The position numbers were made by a program, and so were the translations under genes. A stretch of DNA of 64,000 nt from a virus. This document shows, piece by piece, positions 1 through 9,064 of this stretch. The stretch's first letter is position 1, and the number at the start of each line of letters is the position of its first letter. A model generated the notes under the pieces. That model saw nothing but the letters and a program-made list of their open reading frames with translations, made no database searches and had not been told where the DNA came from. The DNA is taken from IMG/VR virus record IMGVR_UViG_3300023174_000002, positions 35,209 through 99,208 of that record; one strand, written 5' to 3'.

Positions 1-333
1 ACCACTTAAACTAAAACTAGTACCAGTATTAGTTTGGTTAAGTGTACCATTATTTTGTAGTAGAGTACCACTAAAATTAATAGTGCCAGCAGTATTAGTA
101 AAGTTTAAAGTGCAACCAGTATTAATAGTAAGTCTACTAGTAATGGTTATGGCAGCAGCACCAGTAAGAGTAACGTTACCACCAATAGTTAATGTAGCAC
201 AAGTTTGACCGCCTAAGGTAACTGTTCCAGCATTAATAATTACATCATCAGCAGCGGCTGGAACACCACTAGGGCTCCAACTGGCCGCGGTAGCCCAAGT
301 ACCGGTCGTACCATTCCAAGTTTTAGTTGCCAT
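1..333 (-). CDS. Beta-repeat tail/surface protein, N-terminal part (runs off window)
   Basis: Reading leftward from an ATG at 333, 111 codons stay open to the window edge, so the gene is cut and its C-terminus lies outside. The visible part is rich in Thr, Ser, Gly, Asn and Ala, with alternating beta-strand periodicity (TLTIGGN, ITITSRLTIN, LNFTNT). This is the pattern of beta-helix or beta-strand-repeat adhesin-like proteins. It starts 12 bases after the stop of the collagen-like fibre gene and continues the minus-strand fibre operon, so a virion surface role is inferred. No catalytic motif is seen. Confidence 0.7.
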   Translation of the reverse strand, partial: MATKTWNGTTGTWATAASWSPSGVPAAADDVIINAGTVTLGGQTCATLTIGGNVTLTGAAAITITSRLTINTGCTLNFTNTAGTINFSGTLLQNNGTLNQTNTGTSFSLSG

Positions 334-345
334 TGTTGATGCCTA

Positions 346-1947
346 TTAAAATCCAGCTACTTTTGCTACTAGTTGCCACTTTGCTGGTGTTGAATTGTAG
401 ATAAAACCATAAAAATCCCACTTACTATTACCACTACTAGTGCCTGGTAAACTTAAATCAGTAGAACCTTGAAAAATACTAGCCCAGTTTAAAGTTTGCG
501 CAAAGGTACATTGAAGCTTATAAATTAATTTTTGGCCGTTTACGGGTGTTCCAGTTGGTGCACTTATCAATAATGTACCAGCAGCACCAGTCATAACCAT
601 TTCAGTTACATCACAATTGTCAGCATTAATAGCATAGGTAGTTGCACTAGCAGCTACGTTTACTCTAGACTGTAATCGTTTATTTGTTAATGTTTGAGTA
701 CCACTATCACTATATACCTTATTAACTACATCAGTGTTATTTGTAGGCGTTCCAGTAACTGTGGCATTTGCCATAGATGCAGTACCAGTAAAAGTAGGGC
801 TACTAAACATTGTAGTTTTACTTTCATTAGTAACATTGCCTAAATCAACGTCTGTAGCAGTATAAGTAGGTTTAGTAGCAGCTTTTGCCCAAGCATACAC
901 ATCACTAGCAGGGGCGCTGCCTACAGTAACTGTACCTAAAGTAGTAATACTAGTGCTGCCTGTCCAAGTACTTAATGCAGTATTTTCAACGTTAGCTAGG
1001 CCAACCATTGCCTTAGTAATACCACTAACTGTACCAGTAAAATTAGGATTAGCTAATGGCGCATAAGGAGAGGTAGTATTTTTCCACTTACTAGTACCAC
1101 TATCATATTGTAAAATTTGATTATTAGCAGCACTAGTAATTACAACATCGCTTAAGTATCCAGTATTAATATTTGCAAAACTAACATCATAGTCAGTACT
1201 GCTGTTTTTTACTAATACTTGATTTACAGTTCCGCCAACTGGCACTCCAGCTCCAGAAGCACCTGTAGCACCTGTAGCACCTGTAGGACCTCTTGGACCT
1301 TGAGCGCCTTGCACAGAATTTTCTAATGCAATATAATCTACTCTAGTTTCATGAGCTGCATTACCTTGATTGCTATGATATAATCTAAGTTGTGTGACTC
1401 CGCCGCTAATATAAGGAGTAGAGGAGAGTACTTCTAGTGCAAATTGATAATAACCATTTAAACCAGTATAACTACCAATAGAATCCCATGCACTAGACGT
1501 GTAATTATATAAATCTACATAAATTGTATGACCTGAATTAAGGCTGTAGTTAATGTTTAATACAGCTCTATTAAATTTTACTATATTGCTAAATCCAACG
1601 GTTAGAATCCAAGCAGGACCAGTGCCTGTACCATCAGTAAAATTATAGTAATTACCTGCGGCATAGTCACCATAAGTCTGAATACTACTTACAGTACCGC
1701 TTATGTAAACACCATTAGTTAAGCTAACACTACTAGCCAAATAAGTAGTAGTGGTAGGAAAAGGAATAGTTGACCAGCTAGCTGCACTACCGTTTGTGGT
1801 TAAAAATAATCCTGAATTACTAGTTTGGCTAGGCAGTACATTAGCAATAGCACTATTAAGATTAATAAAATTATTATCTACTTCTGAGTTGGTTAAGGGA
1901 CGACCAACGTTACTCGCCCCAACTTCTCTTGTGACAATAGTTGCCAT
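346..1947 (-). CDS. Collagen-like tail fibre protein
   Basis: 533 residues. The N-terminus (VTREVGASNVGRPLTNSEVDNNF) resembles an opening common in phage fibre subunits. A short Gly-X-Y collagen-like stretch near residues 212-233 follows a jelly-roll-like region. The C-terminal half repeats short Ser/Thr/Asn-rich segments and ends in a compact domain (about residues 430-533) that may be a trimerisation or receptor-binding tip. A good ribosome site (AAGGGA) precedes ATG 1947. It lies in the fibre operon downstream of the J-like gene, so adsorption is the likely role. The exact receptor and fold are unknown. Confidence 0.75.
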   Translation of the reverse strand: MATIVTREVGASNVGRPLTNSEVDNNFINLNSAIANVLPSQTSNSGLFLTTNGSAASWSTIPFPTTTTYLASSVSLTNGVYISGTVSSIQTYGDYAAGNYYNFTDGTGTGPAWILTVGFSNIVKFNRAVLNINYSLNSGHTIYVDLYNYTSSAWDSIGSYTGLNGYYQFALEVLSSTPYISGGVTQLRLYHSNQGNAAHETRVDYIALENSVQGAQGPRGPTGATGATGASGAGVPVGGTVNQVLVKNSSTDYDVSFANINTGYLSDVVITSAANNQILQYDSGTSKWKNTTSPYAPLANPNFTGTVSGITKAMVGLANVENTALSTWTGSTSITTLGTVTVGSAPASDVYAWAKAATKPTYTATDVDLGNVTNESKTTMFSSPTFTGTASMANATVTGTPTNNTDVVNKVYSDSGTQTLTNKRLQSRVNVAASATTYAINADNCDVTEMVMTGAAGTLLISAPTGTPVNGQKLIYKLQCTFAQTLNWASIFQGSTDLSLPGTSSGNSKWDFYGFIYNSTPAKWQLVAKVAGF

Positions 1948-1965
1948 GATCGTCCCTTATTTAAA

Positions 1966-2427
1966 TTAAGCTACTGTAACTTTCCAAGTAATAACTAAGG
2001 TATCCAGTGCACCCTTGTTAATAACAGCAAACACTGTGCGGCAAAGCATTGTGCCACTAGTACCTGCGTTAAAAATACCAGCTTCAGTAACTGCACCTGT
2101 ACCTGTACCTGCAGCAAATGTAGCAACATACTGAATGCTATCATTTGTAACAGTTGTAGTTACTAGTGTTGGCGAACCAGCATCTAGTGCAACACGTGCA
2201 AGTTGACTACCTAATGCAGTATCTGCAACTGCAGCTGCAGTACTACCACTACCAATTCCCATATGAGACATAGCAGTAGCTGAGGCGTCTTTCATACGAC
2301 TAGCAATATATGCTAGTCCTGTACCAACAACAGTATTAACGTGTTGATATTCTTCTTTAACGTTGCCAGCAGCATCCAAGAGTTTTACTTGCAAGACGCC
2401 ATTGGCTTTTAGTGAATCATTTAACAT
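1966..2427 (-). CDS. Virion-associated protein, tail fibre operon
   Basis: About 153 residues when started at ATG 2427 (MLNDSLKANGVL), which has AAAGGA 7-8 bases upstream. An upstream in-frame start would overlap the preceding gene and lacks a site. The protein is Ala/Gly/Thr-rich with the segment AYIASRMKDASATAMSHMGIGSGSTAA, typical of a widespread phage tail-operon family of about 150 residues whose role is unknown. It sits between two fibre genes. No enzyme motif is visible; a structural role is inferred from position and composition. Confidence 0.6.
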   Translation of the reverse strand: MLNDSLKANGVLQVKLLDAAGNVKEEYQHVNTVVGTGLAYIASRMKDASATAMSHMGIGSGSTAAAVADTALGSQLARVALDAGSPTLVTTTVTNDSIQYVATFAAGTGTGAVTEAGIFNAGTSGTMLCRTVFAVINKGALDTLVITWKVTVA

Positions 2428-2449
2428 GACAATTTTCCTTTGAAAAAAA

Positions 2450-5400
2450 TTAACTACCAATAGTTCTATTTGTGCCTACATATCCTGGCGCAACATAAGT
2501 ACTGGCAAAGTAATTCTGGTTATTAATAGTTCCAGAATCGGATTTAAGAATTTGGTCTGAGAATAGTGTAACTGCAAACTTATCGTATGTAAAAGTTTCC
2601 ATAAAATGTAGTGTTTCTACTACATTTTTTCCAACATTAAACTTATTTTCTTCAGATAGTGTAAATGCTTGTAGTTGCTGTATAAAAGCTGTATATTTAA
2701 AAGTATCAGTAGTAGTATTAGTATCGCTAAGAGTTTTATTAAAAGTAGCATATTGATCATCATCAATATTAGCAGCACCATAATAATCATCAGTTGCCGT
2801 AACTGTATCGTATAATCCAAATGAAGAAGTTAGTCTAGTAGTAAAATCCTCAAATACAAAATTTTGATCAGTTAAACCTTTATTGGGTTTTAAGTATTGA
2901 GTATCGTTATTTTGTAAATAAACATAATTATTTGTATTATCTAAATCTTTATTAACCTGTATGTACCTTCTTTCAAGACCGCTATTTATACTTAATATTT
3001 CTGGTATAATTCGCCGATAGTACATTTCTTTAATAAGATACTCTGCTAATACTAAAGTATCGGCCTGTACTTTTCTAGTTTCTAAACTATACTCATAATC
3101 GTCGCTGCCAATAATCTCTACTAAAAAGTCTATATAAACAACATTTGTAAATACTATATCTTCACTAGTAGTAATGCTATCATCATCGTTTACGTGTCTA
3201 ATAAATGATTTAGGTTGACTATAATTGTATATAGTATCTGTAGGAATGTACTTGTTAATATCAATAATTCTTTCTTCAAACTTACTAATTGTTTCAGTAT
3301 TTGGATAAATACTAATAAACATACTGTTTGTATCGCTATTTGCAAATAGTGCTTCTTGTGGACTGTATATTGTAAAAGTTATTGGCAATACATCAACGGC
3401 TTCGCCAATAGTTACATTATCCGCTACGCTTTTAATAAAATCAGCATACTGATCATCATCAATATTAGCTTGAGCATAGTAATCATCAGTAGCATCTATA
3501 AAATCTTGAAAATTACGAACAAAATCAGTAACAGTAAAACTTTCGTCAGTTTGTGTAACTAGGTCATTATCTGGATATTTATTAACTCGTTTTGCGTTGG
3601 TATCATCAATACTAAGCGGCTCACTTCTGTAATACTTTGAAAAGTATAATACAGTTTGATCTGTAAATGTTTTTAATTCATCAACTTGACGATAAAAATT
3701 AGCAACACCAGAATAATAATCTTGTGCTGTTACTGCATCTGATTTTATAATACTAGTAGCAATACTATCTATATATTCTGTAATATTTGCTCTATCAACA
3801 AAAACTCTATTAAATCCTGAAATTGAAAAGTACGGATCAGTTGCAGCTAAAGCATCATTAACTACAGTATTTACATTAGCATATTGAATTTCTGATAAAG
3901 TTGCTGAATCCAGCAACACTTTAAAAACGTCGGCATAATTAAATCTACTAGTTTGAAGTAAATCAGACAATGGTTTAGTTGTATTTAAACTAATAGGATT
4001 TAATGTTGTTGCAGCACTGGTTTCTGTAATGTACAGATTTTTAAGTATAAATAAATCTAAGTCATTTATATCTACTGGATCAACAAGCCGTTTTTTAACT
4101 GTAGCAATTTGATCATCATCAATATTAGCTGCACCGTAATAGTCATCAGTAGTAGTAATTAAGTCTTGAATATTTCGTACATAGCTAACTACTTTTCTAA
4201 AAGTTTCGCTATGTTGTAGTTGAGAATCGCCTGTTTGTCTAATAAATCTTCGATCAAAAGCATCTTGAATACTTAATTGATTTATTTTAACTAGTTGCGA
4301 CCTACTAGTAAACAATTCACTAGTTGTTTTATTTTCGTCTATATTTCGTATATAATTAACTATGCGACTAAAGTTACTTGTTTGAGTTACAGCATCAATT
4401 TCAGGAATACTTATTAAAATACTATTACTGCTGCTATTAACTATTTGATCAGTAAAACTTCTGTTAAATAGTGATTGAGAAATTAGCGGATCTGATATAC
4501 TCAATAGTTCTTCAAATATTTTACTAATATCAATAACTATAGGGTTATTGATACTTAAACTATCTGCGCTAACTTTAAAATACTCTGCAGATTCTAGATC
4601 CGATACTTTTTTAAGTTCATAGTAATTATTTACTAGTTCTAGCAGTGGTGTATTAGTACTGTATATAGCACTTTGTTTTACTGTAGTAAAATATTTTTGA
4701 AATCTTTGTTGTATAAGTAAATCATCATTGATTCTTTTATCAAAGTTTGCGTACTGATCATCATCAATATTAGCTGTACCATAGTAATCATCTGTAGTAG
4801 TAATAAAATCACTAATTGCACGTTTATAGTCTACTTGTCGATTAAAATCATCTGTATTACTTACACTATCCTCAAAACCTGTAGATTTTAAAATACTGGT
4901 TTGTGACTGTGTATATATAGGACTTACAAGATATTTTGCAACATCTAAGATATAATTACTATCATTTTGTAAACTAATACTTTGTAATAACCTTCTAAAG
5001 GTCATTTCTGGTATTAATATATCAGTTGTAGAAACTGCATTTAATACTAAAGATTGTAAAGTAATTTCTGGCGCGTCTGCAGGTCTAGCAAAGCTATATA
5101 ATACTCTGCCAAGTGATGTAATAAGATCTTCTAGAGTAACTACGGGACTAAGTTTTTCTAAATTATTAGTAAAGTTAACAAGTTCACTAATAGTTTTAAG
5201 TTCTTGTACATTTTTACCAATATTAAGCTCAACTAATTCATTATTAGCAGAATTTATATTGCTGTTTAATATTTTATTAGTTAAAATACTGGTACTATCA
5301 ACGCCACTGTAAAAATCTTCTGGATTAATATATACTGCAAAATATGGTAGTACATCAACAAGTTCGTTAATATTTAACAGATCTACAACGCCTTTGTTAA

Positions 5401-6373
5401 AATCAGCATATTGATCATCATCAATATTGGAAGCACCGTAGTAATCATCTGTAGAGATTACTAGATCAGAAAATTCTCTGAAAATACTCCAGACTCGTTT
5501 ACTGGTTTCCTGTACGGTTAAAATTTCAGTAAACAGTTTATAGGGAGTTATTGGTGTTTCTGTAGCAACTTGCAAATAGTCTTGTAAAAATCTTAGCAAA
5601 CTATAAGCATAATCAGCATCATTACTATAAGCAAAATCTGCTGATATTTCAGCACTAAATAACTTTGCTAAAATATCTGTTGTAGTAGTATTATCTGCTT
5701 GAATACTACTAACGCTGTTGCTTATTTCTAAATCTACTATACTAGTAGTTTCTACGCCACTAATATCTTTGATGTATTGTAAGGCTATATCAAGTAATTC
5801 AGTAATAGTAAGCGTATCATTATAATTTGCGCTAAGATTATACTCAATTCCTAAATCTGCAAAATTAATTACTTCTGCTAACTCTCTACCATACCCTATT
5901 TGTGTAGTTAGTGTATCTGTAGTAGTATAGAAATCTCTAAGACCTTTATTAGCAGTAAATATAATATATTCGCTGTTAAAAAATACTGGATCTGCAATAT
6001 CTCGCACATAGGCAACTAAACTACTAAAAGTATCTGTAATTTTATTAAAATCTTGAAATACTTTTTGTGGTTGTTTAGATATGGGATCTTTTACTTTTAA
6101 CTTGTCTAGTCCTCTAGCAAACTTACCTGGAGTTGCAGTAGTAGGTGTATCATCTTGTGTAGTAGTTAATCCTGGAACATTAACAGAAGTAGTAAGATCT
6201 GGAACAACAGGAGAACTTATAATACTAGGATTAGTAGTAGTTTGTGTTACTAAACTTGATTGACTGTTAGGCACAACGCCGGGCGCTACTACACCACTAG
6301 TTGCATCAGGAATTACTGTTTGAGTAGCAATAGGATTTGGTACAGTATTTGTAGTAGTAATTCCTCGTGGCAT
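2450..6373 (-). CDS. Giant repetitive fibre-operon protein with five TDDYYGAANIDDDQ repeats
   Basis: 1307 residues, with a Thr/Pro/Val-rich low-complexity N-terminus (about 1-85) followed by a long Asp/Asn/Ser/Leu-rich region. A motif of the form TDDYYGxANIDDDQYA occurs five times, ending near residues 320, 539, 754, 974 and 1206, so the super-repeat period is 215-232 residues. Between copies are degenerate units of about 40-60 residues (for example DYYSGVANFYRQVDE, DDFNRQVDYKRAISD). The acidic DxDxD-like cores could bind calcium, but this is inference. Ribosome site AAAGGA precedes ATG 6373. I do not recognise the family; a long rod-like virion protein is the best guess. Confidence 0.65.
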   Translation of the reverse strand: MPRGITTTNTVPNPIATQTVIPDATSGVVAPGVVPNSQSSLVTQTTTNPSIISSPVVPDLTTSVNVPGLTTTQDDTPTTATPGKFARGLDKLKVKDPISKQPQKVFQDFNKITDTFSSLVAYVRDIADPVFFNSEYIIFTANKGLRDFYTTTDTLTTQIGYGRELAEVINFADLGIEYNLSANYNDTLTITELLDIALQYIKDISGVETTSIVDLEISNSVSSIQADNTTTTDILAKLFSAEISADFAYSNDADYAYSLLRFLQDYLQVATETPITPYKLFTEILTVQETSKRVWSIFREFSDLVISTDDYYGASNIDDDQYADFNKGVVDLLNINELVDVLPYFAVYINPEDFYSGVDSTSILTNKILNSNINSANNELVELNIGKNVQELKTISELVNFTNNLEKLSPVVTLEDLITSLGRVLYSFARPADAPEITLQSLVLNAVSTTDILIPEMTFRRLLQSISLQNDSNYILDVAKYLVSPIYTQSQTSILKSTGFEDSVSNTDDFNRQVDYKRAISDFITTTDDYYGTANIDDDQYANFDKRINDDLLIQQRFQKYFTTVKQSAIYSTNTPLLELVNNYYELKKVSDLESAEYFKVSADSLSINNPIVIDISKIFEELLSISDPLISQSLFNRSFTDQIVNSSSNSILISIPEIDAVTQTSNFSRIVNYIRNIDENKTTSELFTSRSQLVKINQLSIQDAFDRRFIRQTGDSQLQHSETFRKVVSYVRNIQDLITTTDDYYGAANIDDDQIATVKKRLVDPVDINDLDLFILKNLYITETSAATTLNPISLNTTKPLSDLLQTSRFNYADVFKVLLDSATLSEIQYANVNTVVNDALAATDPYFSISGFNRVFVDRANITEYIDSIATSIIKSDAVTAQDYYSGVANFYRQVDELKTFTDQTVLYFSKYYRSEPLSIDDTNAKRVNKYPDNDLVTQTDESFTVTDFVRNFQDFIDATDDYYAQANIDDDQYADFIKSVADNVTIGEAVDVLPITFTIYSPQEALFANSDTNSMFISIYPNTETISKFEERIIDINKYIPTDTIYNYSQPKSFIRHVNDDDSITTSEDIVFTNVVYIDFLVEIIGSDDYEYSLETRKVQADTLVLAEYLIKEMYYRRIIPEILSINSGLERRYIQVNKDLDNTNNYVYLQNNDTQYLKPNKGLTDQNFVFEDFTTRLTSSFGLYDTVTATDDYYGAANIDDDQYATFNKTLSDTNTTTDTFKYTAFIQQLQAFTLSEENKFNVGKNVVETLHFMETFTYDKFAVTLFSDQILKSDSGTINNQNYFASTYVAPGYVGTNRTIGS

Positions 6374-6385
6374 TTTTAAATCCTT

Positions 6386-7006
6386 TTATACAGTTTGATT
6401 TGGCACATCGGCAGTATCATTTGTTGGACTAAATAATAGCTCTACCATACCACGAACAGGTTTAAATGTACGAGTAAAAACTGGATCTGTAGGCTCAGTT
6501 ACACGTAACTCAAAAAAGCCATAACTAGCACTGTCTGGTAGTGGTTTTACATTCCAAGTACTACCTAAACTACTAGGAAATTGTACATATATTTTATTAA
6601 GTTGAGTTATTTCCCAATTTGAATCTAAGTTGGGAGTTATTGAACTACTATAATTAATACCAGATAATAGTTTATAATACCTGTCTTTGTATAGAATTAC
6701 TTCTTCTTTATTATAAGACTGACCACTACTCCAAGTACCTAAAAATACTGGTAACCTAACAAATAATCTAGTAGTAGATGCACTAGGGTCAACAACAGTG
6801 GGTTTTTCAGTTTGTCCACTTATATTTTTTGCTTCAATTACAACTGCCTCATAGTTATAATTACCACTAGGCTTAACGCTTGCGTCTATAATAAAGTTTA
6901 GGGTAATAGGAAATTCTAGCTGTTCGCCATAGACCATAGACCAAAGTACTGCTCCAGCATCTGTAATTAAATCTAGACTTGTATCAGTTAATCTTGATCG
7001 TGCCAT
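6386..7006 (-). CDS. Structural protein with carbohydrate-binding-like module
   Basis: 206 residues. The middle (about 88-132) reads WSSGQSYNKEEVILYKDRYY followed by a conserved Trp (SNWEI), the pattern of CBM5/12-like carbohydrate-binding modules. A similar stretch occurs inside the J-like protein (WSSTGTYAIGDLVKYGGVVY). The N-terminus (MARSRLTDTSLDLITDAGAVLWSMVYGEQLEFPITLNF) has no recognised domain. It overlaps the upstream coiled-coil gene by 19 bases and precedes the repeat protein. A baseplate or fibre-attachment role with sugar binding is plausible but not proven. Confidence 0.6.
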   Translation of the reverse strand: MARSRLTDTSLDLITDAGAVLWSMVYGEQLEFPITLNFIIDASVKPSGNYNYEAVVIEAKNISGQTEKPTVVDPSASTTRLFVRLPVFLGTWSSGQSYNKEEVILYKDRYYKLLSGINYSSSITPNLDSNWEITQLNKIYVQFPSSLGSTWNVKPLPDSASYGFFELRVTEPTDPVFTRTFKPVRGMVELLFSPTNDTADVPNQTV

Positions 7007-7350
7007 GATGTTTCCCTATGTTTAATAATGGAGAGATCTTTTAACTTACTAATTTCACTAGTAAGTGCAGCAATTTCTTGATGCAATCGTTGATTTTCAG
7101 TAGTTAAGTTTCTAATTTGTTGGTTTAGTTCAATAACTTCTTCTTGTAGTTTACCTAATTCTGTACTTAATTTTGTATTTTGCTGACTCATACGTTCCAG
7201 TTCTTGGTGCATCATATTAAGTATAGAATTTTCTGTTTTATCTACTTTGAATCCGTTGAAGAATTTTTGTAATAGAAAACTAATAGTTAATAAACTGGCA
7301 AAACCAACACCTATAACCTGTAGTAATGAGTAACTTTCTTCTGGATTCAT
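6988..7350 (-). CDS. Membrane-anchored coiled-coil protein (holin/spanin-like candidate)
   Basis: 120 residues: one hydrophobic segment near residues 9-27 (LLQVIGVGFASLLTISFLL) followed by a heptad-rich coiled coil (about 40-108, repeated NxxLxxE patterns). It is the first gene after a consensus minus-strand promoter and has AAGGAG before ATG 7350. Similar one-TM-plus-coil proteins lie at 35778, 36065 and 36830. The layout fits an inner-membrane spanin or an atypical holin, but no Rz-type lipoprotein partner is adjacent, so a lysis role is only a hypothesis. Confidence 0.6.
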   Translation of the reverse strand: MNPEESYSLLQVIGVGFASLLTISFLLQKFFNGFKVDKTENSILNMMHQELERMSQQNTKLSTELGKLQEEVIELNQQIRNLTTENQRLHQEIAALTSEISKLKDLSIIKHRETSWHDQD

Positions 7351-7411
7351 TGGTAAAAGCTCCTTGAGTTACAAACACCAAAAAATTATGATAACATAGT
7401 AATTTTGTTAT

Positions 7412-7440
7412 ATTATAACACGGTAGGTTTAAAGTGTCAA
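7412..7440 (-). promoter_or_regulatory. Consensus sigma70 promoter
   Basis: On the minus strand TTGACA (7435-7440), 17 bp, TATAAT (7412-7417): a perfect match to the sigma70 consensus. It lies just past a bidirectional terminator and 60 bases before the gene starting at 7350, so it restarts transcription for the distal fibre genes. Confidence 0.85.
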
Positions 7441-7443
7441 TAT

Positions 7444-7487
7444 AAAAAAATACCCACCCCTGTTGTTAGGGTGGGTATTTTTTTTTT
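7444..7487. terminator. Bidirectional rho-independent terminator
   Basis: A 9-bp stem TACCCACCC / GGGTGGGTA (451-459 and 469-477 of the 7 kb block) has a run of T on the right and a run of A on the left, so it can terminate in both directions. On the minus strand it closes the unit ending with the gene at 7490. Confidence 0.85.
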
Positions 7488-7489
7488 AT

Positions 7490-9064
7490 TTAACGAACTG
7501 AAATTAATTTAGATTGTAAAGTCATAGTGTTTGTATACTGAGTTAAAGTACTTGTATCAGTTAGTCCATCATAAACGGTTGTAGCATTTTGACTTACATC
7601 ACCCCCAATGTATTCATTAACAACTCCACTTGGTAAAGTTACCTCTGGATGAAAGCTGCCTACATCAATATTTAAATAACTAATACCAGTATCTATTGTA
7701 TATCCAATAGCAGATATTGCAGTACCGTCTATAGGTAATTTAGCAAATAAATAGTTTCCATAGCCATTGACAGTTGTAGTTTCAAAATAAGTTGTACCTA
7801 CAAGATATAAAAAATTTCCTAAACAAGTTAGTCCAGTAGGAACAGTTTGTATTGAACCAGTGTTAATATAAATAGCACGAATCCATAACACAGCACCATT
7901 TGCTGCTGCAAATTTGTAGAGTAGTATACAGTCTGCAGTTGTATTAGATCTGCCATTTGTGGCAACGTAAATATTACCACTACTATCTGCAGCAATACCC
8001 ATTAAATTATTAGGACCAGAAGTTATGGGAGTGCCTGGTCCAGTATCAGTAGTTAGAGGAAACTGTGTAGTACTAGCTCTATTTCTATCTACAACTCTTG
8101 TCCAGATTAATCCGCCACCAGAATTATACATACCAACTACCATAATATATTTAGTTGGAGTTACTGAAGCTATACTGCCAGCTATTGCCATTGCTACATT
8201 ACCAGCACTAGTTGTAACAGTTCTGTATGGTACCATTTGTGCTGCTGAAGCATTATTTATTCTTAGTCTATATGCCCAACGAATACCGCCACTACTATTT
8301 AATGCAAGTAGTGTATTTCCTGTGTTATTAATTATACTATATACACTTATATAAATATTACCACTGGTATCTATGCTAATTCCTTTACCATAAAAGGCAT
8401 TAGTACTAGATATTGGAGAATACCAATATTTCCAAGCTAAAGTACCGTCGGTATAAAATTTAGCTACAAAACACTGATTAGCTATTAAACTTGAGCCAAC
8501 ATAACGTGAACCTTTACCTGTAATCACAACAGTATTGTCTGATGCAGAATACGCAATGCCTTCACCAAATTCAATACCACCGCTACCAAAAGTACTGTTC
8601 ATTCGTTTTGCAAATGCTAAAGTACCGGTTTTAGTGTACTTGCCAAAAAGCACATCTTGTGTGCCACCGCCTGCATACCCAGTAGGTTGATTAGCAGTTC
8701 CATAACTTGTACCAACCCAGTAGAGATCTCCAGCACTGTCAACACAACAATCTTGTGCATGGCAAAAACCTGCAAATGCTCCTACTATTTTTTGCCATTC
8801 AACACTGCCAGTACTTCTAATTTTCATTATAGCATGGCCGCCGTTACTAACAACTCCATTGTCTTTTCCAACTATATAAAAATCACCAGTAGTAGGATCT
8901 ACTGCTACCTGAGTACTAATATTTGTAGTATTAAAACCAGTATTACCAAAATTACCAATTCTGCCAAGCCAGGCAGTATTAATGCCTGGATTGCCAGTAG
9001 ATTCGTGACCTAAACCACCAAATCCAAGAACACTCATACTTGCTGTAGTTGCAATCATTGGCAT
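7490..9064 (-). CDS. Beta-propeller-like tail protein (SBBP-type repeats)
   Basis: 524 residues made of repeated blades of the type VDPTTGDFYIVGKDN, VDSAGDLYWVGTSY, IDTSGNIYISVYS and ADSSGNIYVATNGR, spaced about 45-60 residues. This is the signature of SBBP-like or NHL-like beta-propellers. The start ATG overlaps the stop of the upstream fibre gene (TAATG). A terminator follows directly. No catalytic residues stand out. Propellers in phage tails usually serve as receptor-binding or scaffold parts; that role is inferred from position. Confidence 0.65.
   Translation of the reverse strand: MPMIATTASMSVLGFGGLGHESTGNPGINTAWLGRIGNFGNTGFNTTNISTQVAVDPTTGDFYIVGKDNGVVSNGGHAIMKIRSTGSVEWQKIVGAFAGFCHAQDCCVDSAGDLYWVGTSYGTANQPTGYAGGGTQDVLFGKYTKTGTLAFAKRMNSTFGSGGIEFGEGIAYSASDNTVVITGKGSRYVGSSLIANQCFVAKFYTDGTLAWKYWYSPISSTNAFYGKGISIDTSGNIYISVYSIINNTGNTLLALNSSGGIRWAYRLRINNASAAQMVPYRTVTTSAGNVAMAIAGSIASVTPTKYIMVVGMYNSGGGLIWTRVVDRNRASTTQFPLTTDTGPGTPITSGPNNLMGIAADSSGNIYVATNGRSNTTADCILLYKFAAANGAVLWIRAIYINTGSIQTVPTGLTCLGNFLYLVGTTYFETTTVNGYGNYLFAKLPIDGTAISAIGYTIDTGISYLNIDVGSFHPEVTLPSGVVNEYIGGDVSQNATTVYDGLTDTSTLTQYTNTMTLQSKLISVR

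Noticed and set aside
1751-1969. Plus-strand ORF of 72 codons with hydrophobic segment
   Set aside because: It is antisense to the start of the collagen-like fibre gene, has no promoter or ribosome site, and the minus gene is clearly real.
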